Positions 1-9,392 of a stretch of DNA of 64,000 bases are shown piece by piece (positions within the stretch are counted from its first letter, which is position 1; every line of letters starts with the position of its first letter). Under the pieces are notes generated by a model. That model was given only the letters and a program-made list of their open reading frames with translations, had not been told where the DNA came from and did not search any database. The DNA is from Sphingobacterium kitahiroshimense. Its GTDB lineage: Bacteria; Bacteroidota; Bacteroidia; Sphingobacteriales; Sphingobacteriaceae. Made by a program: the position numbers and the translations under genes. The stretch covers positions 2,480,001-2,544,000 of the forward strand of contig NZ_JAOQNK010000001.1 in the NCBI RefSeq assembly GCF_025961315.1, given 5' to 3'.

Positions 1-116
1 TTAAAAGACGACATTTTAACATCTTTACCATCGAGACTTTTAAAACTATAATCGTAAATGCTAGGATTTCCAAATATCATGGAAAAACAAGCAATAATCG
101 TTGATAAAATCATCAT
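1..116 (-). CDS. Glutathione peroxidase-like protein, N-terminal fragment
   Basis: Only the first 38 codons are inside the window; the gene runs off the left edge. The start is the first of two adjacent ATGs. The product begins with a short hydrophobic segment (ILSTIIACFSMIFG) like a signal peptide, followed by IYDYSFKSLDGKDVKMSSF. That second part matches the opening strand of glutathione peroxidases, where a 'F.....DGK.v.l..f' strand precedes the catalytic loop. The catalytic Cys/Sec region is outside the window, so the family call is tentative. It follows the kinase gene by only 6 bases on the same strand and is probably co-transcribed with it. Confidence 0.5.
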   Translation of the reverse strand, partial: MMILSTIIACFSMIFGNPSIYDYSFKSLDGKDVKMSSF

Positions 117-122
117 GTTATT

Positions 123-989
123 TTAAAAATTAATAAGTGAACTTTTTTCTCTTTCTATCACAAAATCAAACAATTCATTGATCGGTGATTTCAATATTTT
201 TCCAATTTTAATATTATATCCATTACAGACATCACGTAATATCAGATCCAGATAATAAGCAATTGATCCCACAAAGTGACACTCGTAATCCTGATAATTC
301 TGATAAGTTAATACACAAGTCTGTACATATTCCTCGAAACCCGAACGAATAATTTCATCTATAAACGGATGCGTAATATTCGCAGATAAAAATGGTGCAA
401 ATGAAGCCAAATAAGCATTCGGTCTCTCCTTTTGGTACACATTCTTAATAACGATCTCCTTTGTTATGCGATAATTCTCTGCAAAATTCTCTGACAGATC
501 CTTAGGCAATCGACCATAAAGAAACAATGTAATTAACTTTTTGCCAAACCAGGCACCCGATCCCTCATCTCCCAGCACATATCCATTTCCATGGTTAGAG
601 GGTTGCACCTCCTGTCCATCAAAAAAACTAATATCAGAGCCAGTACCCAATGTGGCAATATACCCTTTATTAGTACCACAAGTCGCTAAAGCACTACCTA
701 CAAGATCGTTCTCAACCGAAATAAAAGCATTTTCAAACAAAGGAGTCAGCGCATTGGAAACCATTTCCCTACGATCTGGAGATATACAACCTGCGCCATA
801 GAAATAAAGTTCCGTTATTTCATTCGCATAAGGTATTATCTCAGGTATTTCTTTAATTACTCGGGTTATTTCTTTATCGTTTACAAAAAAAGGATTAAGC
901 CCATTTGTCGAAAAAGACAAAGGTGGACTATCTGGAAGCTCTAATTTCCAGTCTGACTTAGAAGAACCGCTATCAACGACTAAAATCAT
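123..989 (-). CDS. BadF/BadG/BcrA/BcrD-type ATPase, probable N-acetylglucosamine kinase
   Basis: This 288-residue cytosolic protein has the ASKHA sugar-kinase fold. Residues 1-20 hold the phosphate-1 loop (MILVVDSGSSKSDWKL). Around residue 115 is the second nucleotide loop (ATLGTGSDISFF), followed by NHGNGYVLGDEGSGAWFGKK, the GDEGSG signature of the BadF/BcrA family and of eukaryotic-type GlcNAc kinases. The family usually phosphorylates N-acetylglucosamine or related amino sugars released during wall recycling or chitin breakdown; the exact substrate cannot be read from the sequence. Its length is normal for this Bacteroidota subfamily. The peroxidase-like gene follows it closely, so the two probably share a transcript. 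Confidence 0.8.
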   Translation of the reverse strand: MILVVDSGSSKSDWKLELPDSPPLSFSTNGLNPFFVNDKEITRVIKEIPEIIPYANEITELYFYGAGCISPDRREMVSNALTPLFENAFISVENDLVGSALATCGTNKGYIATLGTGSDISFFDGQEVQPSNHGNGYVLGDEGSGAWFGKKLITLFLYGRLPKDLSENFAENYRITKEIVIKNVYQKERPNAYLASFAPFLSANITHPFIDEIIRSGFEEYVQTCVLTYQNYQDYECHFVGSIAYYLDLILRDVCNGYNIKIGKILKSPINELFDFVIEREKSSLINF

Positions 990-1020
990 AAATTATAAGA
1001 TTATGCTACATCGAGCGTAT

Positions 1021-1056
1021 CAAATATACAAAATTTTCAAGTTTAAATTAACCAAA
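1021..1056 (-). promoter_or_regulatory. Possible promoter of the kinase gene
   Basis: Read on the minus strand, TATATTTG (1021-1028) fits the Bacteroidota -7 consensus TAnnTTTG and lies about 30 bases upstream of the kinase ATG. The nearest TTTG (1053-1056) is 24 bases away rather than the usual 19-21, so the -33 half is weak. Confidence 0.35.
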
Positions 1057-1110
1057 GATGTAGCCATAAAATAAAATGGCCTACCATTACAAAACATTAC
1101 GTCAAATAAT

Positions 1111-1141
1111 TTTGTATAACCCTCATAACCTTGTACTTTTG
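1111..1141 (+). promoter_or_regulatory. Consensus Bacteroidota promoter of the M61 peptidase gene
   Basis: TTTG at 1111-1114, then exactly 19 bases, then TACTTTTG at 1134-1141. This matches both boxes of the primary-sigma promoter (TTTG, 19-21 bases, TAnnTTTG). It implies a 5' leader of about 50 bases before the ATG at 1197. Confidence 0.8.
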
Positions 1142-1196
1142 CATACCACAAATAAATTTTGAACTGGTATAGCTATCAGTTATTTAACGCTTTAAA

Positions 1197-2930
1197 ATGA
1201 TTGAAAAAAGTAATTATACGTCAAAAATACATTTTGATGTTTCCTTTAGTGAGCCTCAAGCACATTACGCAGCCGTAAAAATGTCCATCAAAGAAATTCA
1301 GTCTGATTTTATTGATGTTAAAATGCCCGTTTGGTCCCCAGGATCCTACCTAGTACGCGAATATTCTAAACAAGTAGAACGATTCTCTGTTGATGATCAA
1401 GTAGGATATGAAAAAATAAGCAAAAATACTTGGCGTATATTTACCAAAAATAAAAGCTCAATTGTTATCAACTACCATATCTATGGTTTTGAAACATCCG
1501 TTCGTACTAATTTTATCAATGACGAGCATGCCTTTATAGTACCGACTGCAACCTTTTTACATATAGACGGCAACATTGACAGCCCAGTAACTGTTACCAT
1601 CAGACCCGCTGAAAACTGGAGCAGTATTTCAACAGGTCTTGAACAAATCGATACGCATACTTTTTATGCACCCGATTTTGATATTCTTTACGATTCACCC
1701 TTTGAAGTCGGTAATCAAGATATTTGGACCATTCAAGCTTCCAACGTAGAGCATGAATTTGCCATGGTAGGTGGTGGTACTTATGACAAAGAACGATTAA
1801 GTGCCGATGTCAAAAAAATAGTCGAAGAAGAAACCCGCATCTGGGGTTCTAACCCCAATAAAAGATACGTCTTCATTACACATAACTACCAATCCGGAGG
1901 CGGAGGATTAGAACATCTCAATTCGACCGTACTGGGAGCATCAAGGACAGCATATAGTAACGAAGGATCGTACAAGACATACCTCAGCCTAATTGCCCAT
2001 GAGTATTTCCATTTATGGAATGTTAAACGACTTCGTCCCAAAGCATTGGGACCATTTAACTATGATCAGGAAAATTACACCACGGGGCTGTGGATTATGG
2101 AGGGCTTTACCTCATACTACGATAACCTGATCATCAAAAGATGTGGTTTCTTCTCAGAACTAGAATATCTGAATCTACTAGCAAATGATTTCACAACAGT
2201 ACTGAATCGTCCTGGACATCACATACAATCAGGCGCAGAAGCAAGCTTTGATGCCTGGATCAAATATTATAGACAAGATGAAAATTCACCTAATTCAAGT
2301 ATATCCTATTATAATAAAGGAGCTATGCTCACGGTGTTGCTGGATTTAAAAATTATAGCAGCTTCAAAAGGAACAAAAAAATTAGATCATGTATTAAAAG
2401 AAGCATATAACCATTTCTATTTAGATCAGAACAGGGGTTTTGAAGAAAATGAATTTCAGCGACTCGTAGAAGAATTTACAGGTATATCCGTTTCCGATAT
2501 CTTCAAAGCTGCACACGAAAATGGTGAACTTGACTATAATGCATATTTCAACCTAGTAGGTTATGAGATCATAGACATTAATGCAGAAAGCAAAACTTTA
2601 GGAATTGGAATAAGTCATCAAAAAAATGATGGGATTCAAACCGTTACTGCAGTAGAGCGAGGTTCGGGAGCTTGGGATGGAGGATTAAATGTCCGTGATG
2701 AATTAATAGCCATCAATGGCATCAGACTCGACCTCAAAGATAAAGAATACGACTATTTTATGCAGCATAGCAATGAAGGAGATATATTAAATATTTTAAT
2801 AGCAAGAGATGGTATTATAAAAGAACTGAAAATTGAGATACGGGCGGCCAATAAAAAATTATTCCGTATACAACCCCTCAAAGAACAATCGGAAGAGCAA
2901 AAACAATTAGCAGAATTCTGGTTATCATAA
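1197..2930 (+). CDS. M61 family metallopeptidase (glycyl aminopeptidase-like) with PDZ domain
   Basis: A 577-residue protein with the M61 layout: an N-terminal beta domain (about 1-175), a thermolysin-like catalytic domain and a C-terminal PDZ domain (about 460-550). The zinc motif is HEYFH in IAHEYFHLWNVKRLRP near residue 270, preceded by GGGLEHLNST, both typical of M61. A downstream Glu in WIMEGFTSYYD is the likely third zinc ligand. The family cleaves N-terminal Gly or Ala residues. No clear signal peptide is visible, so a cytosolic location is likelier. It has its own consensus promoter and a terminator directly after it, so it is monocistronic. Confidence 0.9.
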   Translation: MIEKSNYTSKIHFDVSFSEPQAHYAAVKMSIKEIQSDFIDVKMPVWSPGSYLVREYSKQVERFSVDDQVGYEKISKNTWRIFTKNKSSIVINYHIYGFETSVRTNFINDEHAFIVPTATFLHIDGNIDSPVTVTIRPAENWSSISTGLEQIDTHTFYAPDFDILYDSPFEVGNQDIWTIQASNVEHEFAMVGGGTYDKERLSADVKKIVEEETRIWGSNPNKRYVFITHNYQSGGGGLEHLNSTVLGASRTAYSNEGSYKTYLSLIAHEYFHLWNVKRLRPKALGPFNYDQENYTTGLWIMEGFTSYYDNLIIKRCGFFSELEYLNLLANDFTTVLNRPGHHIQSGAEASFDAWIKYYRQDENSPNSSISYYNKGAMLTVLLDLKIIAASKGTKKLDHVLKEAYNHFYLDQNRGFEENEFQRLVEEFTGISVSDIFKAAHENGELDYNAYFNLVGYEIIDINAESKTLGIGISHQKNDGIQTVTAVERGSGAWDGGLNVRDELIAINGIRLDLKDKEYDYFMQHSNEGDILNILIARDGIIKELKIEIRAANKKLFRIQPLKEQSEEQKQLAEFWLS

Positions 2931-2936
2931 AAATGC

Positions 2937-2972
2937 AAAAAGGTCACTCGATTTATCAAGTGACCTTTTTTG
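2937..2972. terminator. Bidirectional intrinsic terminator
   Basis: An inverted repeat (AAGGTCACT ... AGTGACCTT) is flanked by A-rich DNA on the left and a T run on the right. It can end the M61 transcript on the plus strand and the outer-membrane protein transcript on the minus strand. Confidence 0.85.
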
Positions 2973-2988
2973 TTTTATTAGAGGATAT

Positions 2989-3489
2989 CTAAAATTTATA
3001 TCGAAATGAAAAACCGATTGGATCTATAAGCTTGATAGTACTCGATTGCAAGAAATCAAAATAAGGTTTAACATCCAAAGAAACCTGGAAAGGAGTTTCA
3101 GGAATATTATATTCAATCCCTATAATTCCATCAATACTAAGCGCCAGCTCCGAATCATATTCAACACGTTTTCCATCAATCGTTTTGTCTTTTTCCTTAT
3201 AAGACCCCAGGCCACCACCAAATCCATAATACCAATTAAAACCACCTGATATAGGCTTATAATATTCGTACAATCCAACAACTCTAAAACGTCTATAATT
3301 TGAGTTGCTCTGAATGCTCAAAAGCCCTTCGAAAGCTCGGTCATTTGAAAGTGTATGTCTATAGGTAATTCCCTGAGCAGAACCAAAACGAGCCCCAATT
3401 GCCCCTTTTGAATCTAATTGCGCGGAAGCTTCGTTCGATACGCCCAATAAGCCAACTGTCACTCCAAAGATCCAAGATAATTTTTTCAT
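2989..3489 (-). CDS. Outer-membrane beta-barrel protein, function unknown
   Basis: A 166-residue precursor. Residues 1-23 form a classical signal peptide ending SNEASA|Q. The mature part alternates hydrophobic and polar residues with many aromatics (YRRFRVVGLYEYYKP, FNWYYGFGGG) and ends in an aromatic-rich strand FSFRYKF, as expected for a small 8-strand OmpW/OprF-like barrel. A typical Bacteroidota barrel motif is ALSIDGIIGIEYNIPETPFQVSLD. No specific function can be assigned. A good promoter is seen just upstream and the shared terminator just downstream. Confidence 0.75.
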   Translation of the reverse strand: MKKLSWIFGVTVGLLGVSNEASAQLDSKGAIGARFGSAQGITYRHTLSNDRAFEGLLSIQSNSNYRRFRVVGLYEYYKPISGGFNWYYGFGGGLGSYKEKDKTIDGKRVEYDSELALSIDGIIGIEYNIPETPFQVSLDVKPYFDFLQSSTIKLIDPIGFSFRYKF

Positions 3490-3525
3490 ATTTAACGTGC
3501 CTATTTGTTTTTCAATTTATTCGTT

Positions 3526-3557
3526 CAAAGTTAATATCAATAATTAAACGACGCAAA
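3526..3557 (-). promoter_or_regulatory. Promoter of the outer-membrane protein gene
   Basis: On the minus strand, TTTG (3554-3557) and TAACTTTG (3526-3533) are separated by 20 bases, matching the Bacteroidota consensus. The -7 box is about 37 bases from the ATG. Confidence 0.75.
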
Positions 3558-3679
3558 TACTAAATTGTTATTAACTATTTTAAATATAAAAAATGTACAT
3601 CAAAACATTTTTCATATATTAGATTGTATTTGAATACTTAGTAATAAACCAATTAAGCAAATATTTTAAATATTTCATT

Positions 3680-5446
3680 ATGGCACAACAAAGTAGAATT
3701 TTTGACCTCATCACAAATTATAAATCCGAGTTCTCCGATAAAACGATTATTGCTGGACGCGATAAAAATGGTCGTTGGAAAACCTACTTGACCACTGAAT
3801 TCATTGATAAAATAAATAGTCTCAGCAGAGCGCTAATAAGTATCGGCTTAATAAAAGGAGATCGAGTTGCCCTGATGTCCGGAAACCGTCCTGAATGGAG
3901 TATCATTGATTTTGCCTGTAATCAATTGGGTATTGCACTTGTACCGCTGTATCCTACATTAGCTCCACAGGACCTATCCTATATTGTCAATGATGCAGAA
4001 GCTAAATTGATATTCGTCAGTAATGCCGAGCTTGCTGCACGTGTTGACACAGCATTAAAAGATCATCAATTAACAATTCCGCTCTATACTTTTGAGAAGA
4101 CTGAACATCATAAAGATCTAGAATCCTTATATCAAATTGGTGACACATTGGATACAGATCTAAAGCCTTACAATGACGCTATACAGGAAGATGATCTACT
4201 CACGTTAATCTACACATCAGGTACCACCGGTAAACCGAAAGGAGTATACTTATCCCATAAAAATATTTTAAGTAATGTACTCGCCTGCTACCATCTCATA
4301 AGACCCGATTTTAAAAAAGCGATCAGCTTTTTACCCTTATGTCATATTTTTGAACGGATGGTTGTATACATGTATTATTCAAAAGGTATAGAGATCTATT
4401 TTTGTGAAACACTGGACAATGTTGTTGTGGATATCAATGAAGTTAAACCGGATCTTTTTACCACTGTACCGCGGGTACTCGAAAAAGTATATGATAAAAT
4501 CGTTGCGAAAGGAAAAGACCTAACTGGAATCAAAAAATCACTGTTCATGTGGGCATTAAACCTTGGCCTTCGTTACCAAGAGCCAACAAAAAACAGCGCT
4601 TGGTACAATTTTCAATTAGCCATTGCTCGAAAATTAATCTTTTCAAAATGGAAAGAAGCCCTTGGTGGTAACATAAAAATTATTGTTTCTGGTGGTGCAG
4701 CTCTTCAGGAAAGATTAGCGCGTGTATTCTGGGCTTCTGATATGAAAGTATTAGAAGGGTATGGTCTAACCGAAACATCTCCAGTTATAGCAGTCAACAC
4801 ATTTTTTGACACGGGTATCAAATTCGGAACAGTTGGTCGGCCTCTGAAAAATTTAGAAGTAAAAATAGCTCAAGATGGAGAGATCTTAGTAAAAGGACCA
4901 AGTGTCACCTCTGGCTATTACAAAAATGATGAAGCGACAAAAGAATCATTTGATGAAAACGGATTCTTCAAAACAGGCGATATTGGCGAAATATCGGCTG
5001 ATGGATTTCTGAAAATTACAGACCGTAAAAAAGAAATGTTCAAAACAGCAGGTGGCAAGTACATCGCACCACAGCCTATTGAAACAAAACTAATGGAATC
5101 TACCCTCATTGCACAAATTATGGTCGTGGGAGAAAATAGAAAATTTCCATCAGCTTTAATCGTTCCCGCTTTTGAAGAAATCGAAAAATGGATGAAACAT
5201 AAAGGCATTCCTGTAGGTTCCAAAGAAGAGATCGTTACAAATCAAAAAGTAATCGAAAAATATAATCAAGAAATCGACAGGTTATCTACAGAATTCGGTC
5301 ACTGGGAAAAAGTCAAAAAAATTATCTTACTTCCTAGAGAATGGACCATCAACGATGGTCAGTTAACACCAAAATTAAGCTTAAAAAGAAAAGTCATTCT
5401 CAAAGAGTTTGATGAGAAAATTGAGAAGCTCTATCAGGAAAATTAG
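3680..5446 (+). CDS. fadD: Long-chain fatty acid-CoA ligase (AMP-forming)
   Basis: A 588-residue ANL-superfamily enzyme that activates fatty acids with ATP and CoA through an acyl-adenylate. The phosphate loop LIYTSGTTGKPKGV lies near residue 175. EGYGLTETSP near 360 is the A5 motif, FKTGDIGEI near 430 is A7, and DRKKEMFKTAGGKYI holds the A8 hinge and the following loop. Length and motif spacing fit the bacterial and eukaryotic long-chain (FAA1-like) group rather than short acetyl-CoA synthetases. The gene stands alone with a strong terminator directly after it. Confidence 0.9.
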   Translation: MAQQSRIFDLITNYKSEFSDKTIIAGRDKNGRWKTYLTTEFIDKINSLSRALISIGLIKGDRVALMSGNRPEWSIIDFACNQLGIALVPLYPTLAPQDLSYIVNDAEAKLIFVSNAELAARVDTALKDHQLTIPLYTFEKTEHHKDLESLYQIGDTLDTDLKPYNDAIQEDDLLTLIYTSGTTGKPKGVYLSHKNILSNVLACYHLIRPDFKKAISFLPLCHIFERMVVYMYYSKGIEIYFCETLDNVVVDINEVKPDLFTTVPRVLEKVYDKIVAKGKDLTGIKKSLFMWALNLGLRYQEPTKNSAWYNFQLAIARKLIFSKWKEALGGNIKIIVSGGAALQERLARVFWASDMKVLEGYGLTETSPVIAVNTFFDTGIKFGTVGRPLKNLEVKIAQDGEILVKGPSVTSGYYKNDEATKESFDENGFFKTGDIGEISADGFLKITDRKKEMFKTAGGKYIAPQPIETKLMESTLIAQIMVVGENRKFPSALIVPAFEEIEKWMKHKGIPVGSKEEIVTNQKVIEKYNQEIDRLSTEFGHWEKVKKIILLPREWTINDGQLTPKLSLKRKVILKEFDEKIEKLYQEN

Positions 5447-5448
5447 AA

Positions 5449-5485
5449 AAAATACCCTCTATCTAAAAAATAGAGGGTATTTTTG
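5449..5485 (+). terminator. Intrinsic terminator after the acyl-CoA ligase
   Basis: AATACCCTCTAT and ATAGAGGGTATT form a long stem with a six-base A-rich loop, followed by a T run. Confidence 0.9.
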
Positions 5486-5515
5486 AAATAAAATTTGTTT
5501 ATCCGCCATCATATT

Positions 5516-6517
5516 ATGAAAGAAGTATACTTTAAAGATTTATTGACCCCTACCTACTGGAAACAAGTTTTAAGATTAGTTTATGATGCCTTTAATGGCT
5601 TTATGGACGACAACTGTATGAAAAAAAGTGCATCATTAGCCTACTACACGGTGTTTTCTATTGGTCCATTATTGATGATCGTGATCTGGTGTATCGGTTT
5701 CTTTTATGGACAGCATTTGAGTAAAGAAACTACTGGACAAAAGGAAGTTTTTGATGAGCTAATGGTCTTATTCGGAGCAGATGTTACAAAACAAATTCAA
5801 TCCTTTATCGAAAAAATAAACTTTGAAAATAAATCTAATTTAGGAATTACTATTGGTATTGTAACCCTTATTATTAGTGCTACAACAATATTTGTCGACA
5901 TTCAGGATTCTATTAATCAAATCTGGAAAGTGAAACCCAAACCAAAAAAAGGCTGGTTAAAATTAATTATTAACAGGCTCATCTCCTTCTCGATTATTAT
6001 TGCATTAGGTTTCCTCCTTATCGCTTCATTAATGATCAATGGCGTCATTGCAGCAGTTACAAATCTTGTGCTACAATATTTTCCTTTTATCCCGATTACA
6101 TTAATTGACTGGATCAATACCAGTGTCACGTTTATCATTATCACGACGCTCTTTGGCTTCATATTTTCATTTTTGCCAGATGCAAAGGTGAAATTTAAAG
6201 ATATACTTGGTGGAGCAATCTTTACAGCTTTATTGTTCATGTTAGGTCGCTATTTTATATCGCTATACTTGACTTTATCCTCAACAGCAAGTTTGTACGG
6301 CGCCGCAGGTTCAATCATCGTTATGTTATTGTGGATATACTACTCTGCAGCAATTTTATATTTTGGCGCTGAATTCACCAAGTTCTATGCTCAAAAATTA
6401 GGTGGCGGTATTGAACCTTCCTCATTCGCTGTTGTTATCGAACAAACAGAACGCATTAAAAAAGTTGGCGAAGAAGCCGATTCCAAAGAAGGAGAAATTC
6501 TTCATGTTCTAAAATAA
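5516..6517 (+). CDS. YihY/BrkB family inner-membrane protein
   Basis: A 333-residue membrane protein of the YihY (formerly 'ribonuclease BN') family. An early SASLAYYTVFSIGPLL segment is the family signature. About six transmembrane helices follow, with the typical C-terminal YGAAGSIIVMLLWIYYSAAILYFGAEFTKF split over helices 5-6. The open frame extends upstream to a TTG at 5495, but the ATG at 5516 is preferred because conserved sequence starts there and the TTG lies next to the terminator of the previous gene. The molecular function of the family is not settled; no nuclease motif is seen. Confidence 0.85.
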   Translation: MKEVYFKDLLTPTYWKQVLRLVYDAFNGFMDDNCMKKSASLAYYTVFSIGPLLMIVIWCIGFFYGQHLSKETTGQKEVFDELMVLFGADVTKQIQSFIEKINFENKSNLGITIGIVTLIISATTIFVDIQDSINQIWKVKPKPKKGWLKLIINRLISFSIIIALGFLLIASLMINGVIAAVTNLVLQYFPFIPITLIDWINTSVTFIIITTLFGFIFSFLPDAKVKFKDILGGAIFTALLFMLGRYFISLYLTLSSTASLYGAAGSIIVMLLWIYYSAAILYFGAEFTKFYAQKLGGGIEPSSFAVVIEQTERIKKVGEEADSKEGEILHVLK

Positions 6518-6519
6518 AA

Positions 6520-6552
6520 AAAGGGTGCACTTTATAACAAAATGCACCCTTC
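6520..6552. terminator. Bidirectional intrinsic terminator
   Basis: AAGGGTGCA and TGCACCCTT form the stem, with A residues on the left. It lies between converging genes (the YihY protein on plus, the MG2-like surface protein on minus). Confidence 0.8.
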
Positions 6553-6574
6553 TATAATAATATTGATTACTTCC

Positions 6575-9301
6575 TTATGGAGTAACGTTATAACGAATCA
6601 CTTTTCGACCCACATTACCTGTTTCATCCATACCTTCCACAATGACTTTATATTGTCCATTTCCATCAGCATTATAGAATTCTAAAGCAGCCTCACCCGT
6701 TTCAGTAACCTTAACTTTTGGATTCCAATAAATTGTTGTCCTCAAATCATTCACAGCTTTACTTTCTGGTGTTTCATATTTTGGCTCATAAAACTTTCTT
6801 TCTTTTATATAACCCAAAGGAAACAGATCAATCACATTTGATTTTGGTAATAATTTTTCAATTTCCGTCAATGACATTCTAGGTTTTTTCTCTACTTTCT
6901 TCGTATAGATAGACACAACTCCATTATTCTGGTACATTCTGGAAACAGTTCCGAGGTCATCTTTTAGGAAAATCTCAATTCCTTCAATATCCGGAACATT
7001 AATACTATTTAATCCTGGTTCATCGATTGCCATTCCATTTAAGAAAAATTGAACGGGCACCCGACTTCCACTATTATAAGATCGTGTAACATAGTATTTC
7101 TGCGTCTGCGAATCGTAAGTAATACCAGTCAACAATGTGTTCAGACACATCGTCAATACATTACATCCTGATAAACGCTCTGCATCAATACGATGTTCAG
7201 GCATCGACAATCCTGAAATGGAAGGAAAATCTCTGTTGGTGATCACCTTTTTCTGCACACCAGTAACCGCGACCTCATCCAAAAGAATAGATTTACGATA
7301 TTCCTTTTTGCTATTTTCTAGATACGGAACCATTGCCCGATCAATATTCATGACAAAATTATTCTTATAAGCATTGTTTTTATCAATCTCCGGAAAATAA
7401 GTCTGATCCATATTAATCACCATACTGCGGTAATTATCATTTCCCCGGGCATTAACAGTAACTTTTGAAGAATCTGTAAATACAAGATCTTTAAATAGGA
7501 AACGCCCTTTATCATCTGTATAAGTATCTTTACGAATACTCTTAGAAGGAATAGATAAGAGTAAGCCCCCATTCGGCACAGTTCTACCCGTGTTCAGTCT
7601 TAACGTTCCACCAATCTCAATTCCCTGTTCAGGCATAAATGATAGTACAGGAAGTTTCTCAGCCACCAGGTCTTGATAATCAAATCGACGGAATCCTTGT
7701 GTCATTAATAAAGCATCCAATGCTTTATCGCGATTCACATTCTTTTCATCAAAATACGTATTTGGACTTTCAATATATCCCTTCAGATCAGAAGTCAACA
7801 AGAAATTACTGACAATTGATAAATCCTGATTATCATCATAAGGAACTTTAGATTCATCAATAACAGAAATGGAATAACTACCCGGGTATTTTTTACCGTT
7901 ATTAAGTACAGAAAGTTTCAGATTAACCTTTTCCTTCGCTTTAAACTGTTCCTTATTGACCGCTAAATTGATATCCAGTAGTTTCTCACTTTTAACAAAA
8001 GTAAGACGTTCACTGATCACCTTACCTTCGGGAGTCATCAAGGTTACTTGAGCAATACCATTAGGAAGACGTTCCTTCGGAATAGTAATCAATGCTGTTG
8101 CACTTTTCAAGTTCGCCTGTGCCGCATATACGAGATGACCGTTTGATTGTACCAGCACATAGAACGATTGATTTGGATTTTTAGCAAAATCTTCTTCACT
8201 CGTCACAATCGCCATATTCAGATTTGTTTCATCTTGTTTTACAAAAACAACATTCGCTTTATTCTGAACCACTTCCGGCAATTTAAACTTTCGTTCCTGA
8301 CCATTAGCAAATGTAATCGAGGCTACATATTTTTCATTTGGGAGAGGTAAAAGACTAAAAAATCCCATACCTAAGCCTAAATCTGAAAATTCTGCGACTT
8401 GTTTTCCTTTACCGTCCAAGATACGGCCCTTAACAGCAATACCTTTTCCATCGGCAGAAACAGCCTTAAAAGCAACGTTTTTAGCGATTCCAGCTAATAG
8501 ATCACCCCCTTCAGGAAAGAATTGAACATCGGCATCCCACAAGGCATTTTTTAAGGAAAATGTACTCTTTAATGGCTTGTCGTTCTTATTCTCTTGAAGT
8601 GAGACTTCCAGATATGCCTTTTTCAGGATTTCTTTATCTTTAGCACTTAAATTCACAGTGACCTTACCCATATTATCCGTTTCACCTTTGCCATCAGCAA
8701 TGGTTTCCCATCCAGAAATCATAGACCAATTCACTTTCGAATTAATCAATAGCTTACCAACAGCATCTCTAAATTGAATAACAGCCTGACTTTTAGCTGC
8801 ATTCTGATCATTGTTAACAAATGTAATATCAGTGATTAGTTTTTTACTAATAGCATCTCCAATAGGAACCACTTTATTATAAAAATAATCCGATGAAAAG
8901 TTACCCATCCATTTCGTGTACGCTCGAAATCGATAATTGTCCTGCGCCAGGTACTGCGGATCCAAAACAAGATAACCATCTCCCACTCCCTTATCCAACG
9001 GAATCCTTAACGTTTGAATCAGCGAATCTCTGCTATTAAGAATCTCAACATATGTAACCTTACTCGGTTCATACTCCGCAAGATTGCGTGATAAGTAACT
9101 GTTAAACCACAACGTATCACCTACCGCATAATATGGTTTATCAAAGTGAAGATGCACTTTTTCAACAGGAAATACTTGAAATAACTTTTGTACTCTTTCG
9201 ACTATTGTATTGATAGGTAGTGTAGCTTCGGTTGTCTGGGCAACGGCATGCTTTACTCCACAAACCCCCATCGTAAGCGTCAATAATTTTATATACTTCA
9301 T
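6575..9301 (-). CDS. Large secreted protein with MG2-like, carboxypeptidase-regulatory-like and TonB-plug-like domains
   Basis: A 908-residue precursor with a signal peptide ending GVKHAVAQ. The N-terminal part (EKVHLHFDKPYYAVGDTLWF, about residue 45) resembles the MG2 macroglobulin-type domain in Bacteroidota surface proteins. A middle segment (GGTLRLNTGRTVPNGGLLLS ... DDKGRFLFKDLVF) is like a carboxypeptidase regulatory domain. Near residue 730 a segment ending in VPDIEGIEIFLKDDLGTVSRMY and NNGVVSIYTK resembles a TonB-receptor plug, but no barrel follows. Such proteins are common in Bacteroidota and thought to act in the envelope; their ligand is unknown. It appears monocistronic. Confidence 0.7.
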   Translation of the reverse strand: MKYIKLLTLTMGVCGVKHAVAQTTEATLPINTIVERVQKLFQVFPVEKVHLHFDKPYYAVGDTLWFNSYLSRNLAEYEPSKVTYVEILNSRDSLIQTLRIPLDKGVGDGYLVLDPQYLAQDNYRFRAYTKWMGNFSSDYFYNKVVPIGDAISKKLITDITFVNNDQNAAKSQAVIQFRDAVGKLLINSKVNWSMISGWETIADGKGETDNMGKVTVNLSAKDKEILKKAYLEVSLQENKNDKPLKSTFSLKNALWDADVQFFPEGGDLLAGIAKNVAFKAVSADGKGIAVKGRILDGKGKQVAEFSDLGLGMGFFSLLPLPNEKYVASITFANGQERKFKLPEVVQNKANVVFVKQDETNLNMAIVTSEEDFAKNPNQSFYVLVQSNGHLVYAAQANLKSATALITIPKERLPNGIAQVTLMTPEGKVISERLTFVKSEKLLDINLAVNKEQFKAKEKVNLKLSVLNNGKKYPGSYSISVIDESKVPYDDNQDLSIVSNFLLTSDLKGYIESPNTYFDEKNVNRDKALDALLMTQGFRRFDYQDLVAEKLPVLSFMPEQGIEIGGTLRLNTGRTVPNGGLLLSIPSKSIRKDTYTDDKGRFLFKDLVFTDSSKVTVNARGNDNYRSMVINMDQTYFPEIDKNNAYKNNFVMNIDRAMVPYLENSKKEYRKSILLDEVAVTGVQKKVITNRDFPSISGLSMPEHRIDAERLSGCNVLTMCLNTLLTGITYDSQTQKYYVTRSYNSGSRVPVQFFLNGMAIDEPGLNSINVPDIEGIEIFLKDDLGTVSRMYQNNGVVSIYTKKVEKKPRMSLTEIEKLLPKSNVIDLFPLGYIKERKFYEPKYETPESKAVNDLRTTIYWNPKVKVTETGEAALEFYNADGNGQYKVIVEGMDETGNVGRKVIRYNVTP

Positions 9302-9392
9302 CTAATACTATTGGTAATTAAAATAGAATAGATAAATATATTCAATTTTAATTAGATATCGGAAGTATCACAAGTTTTTAACATTTTTTAGG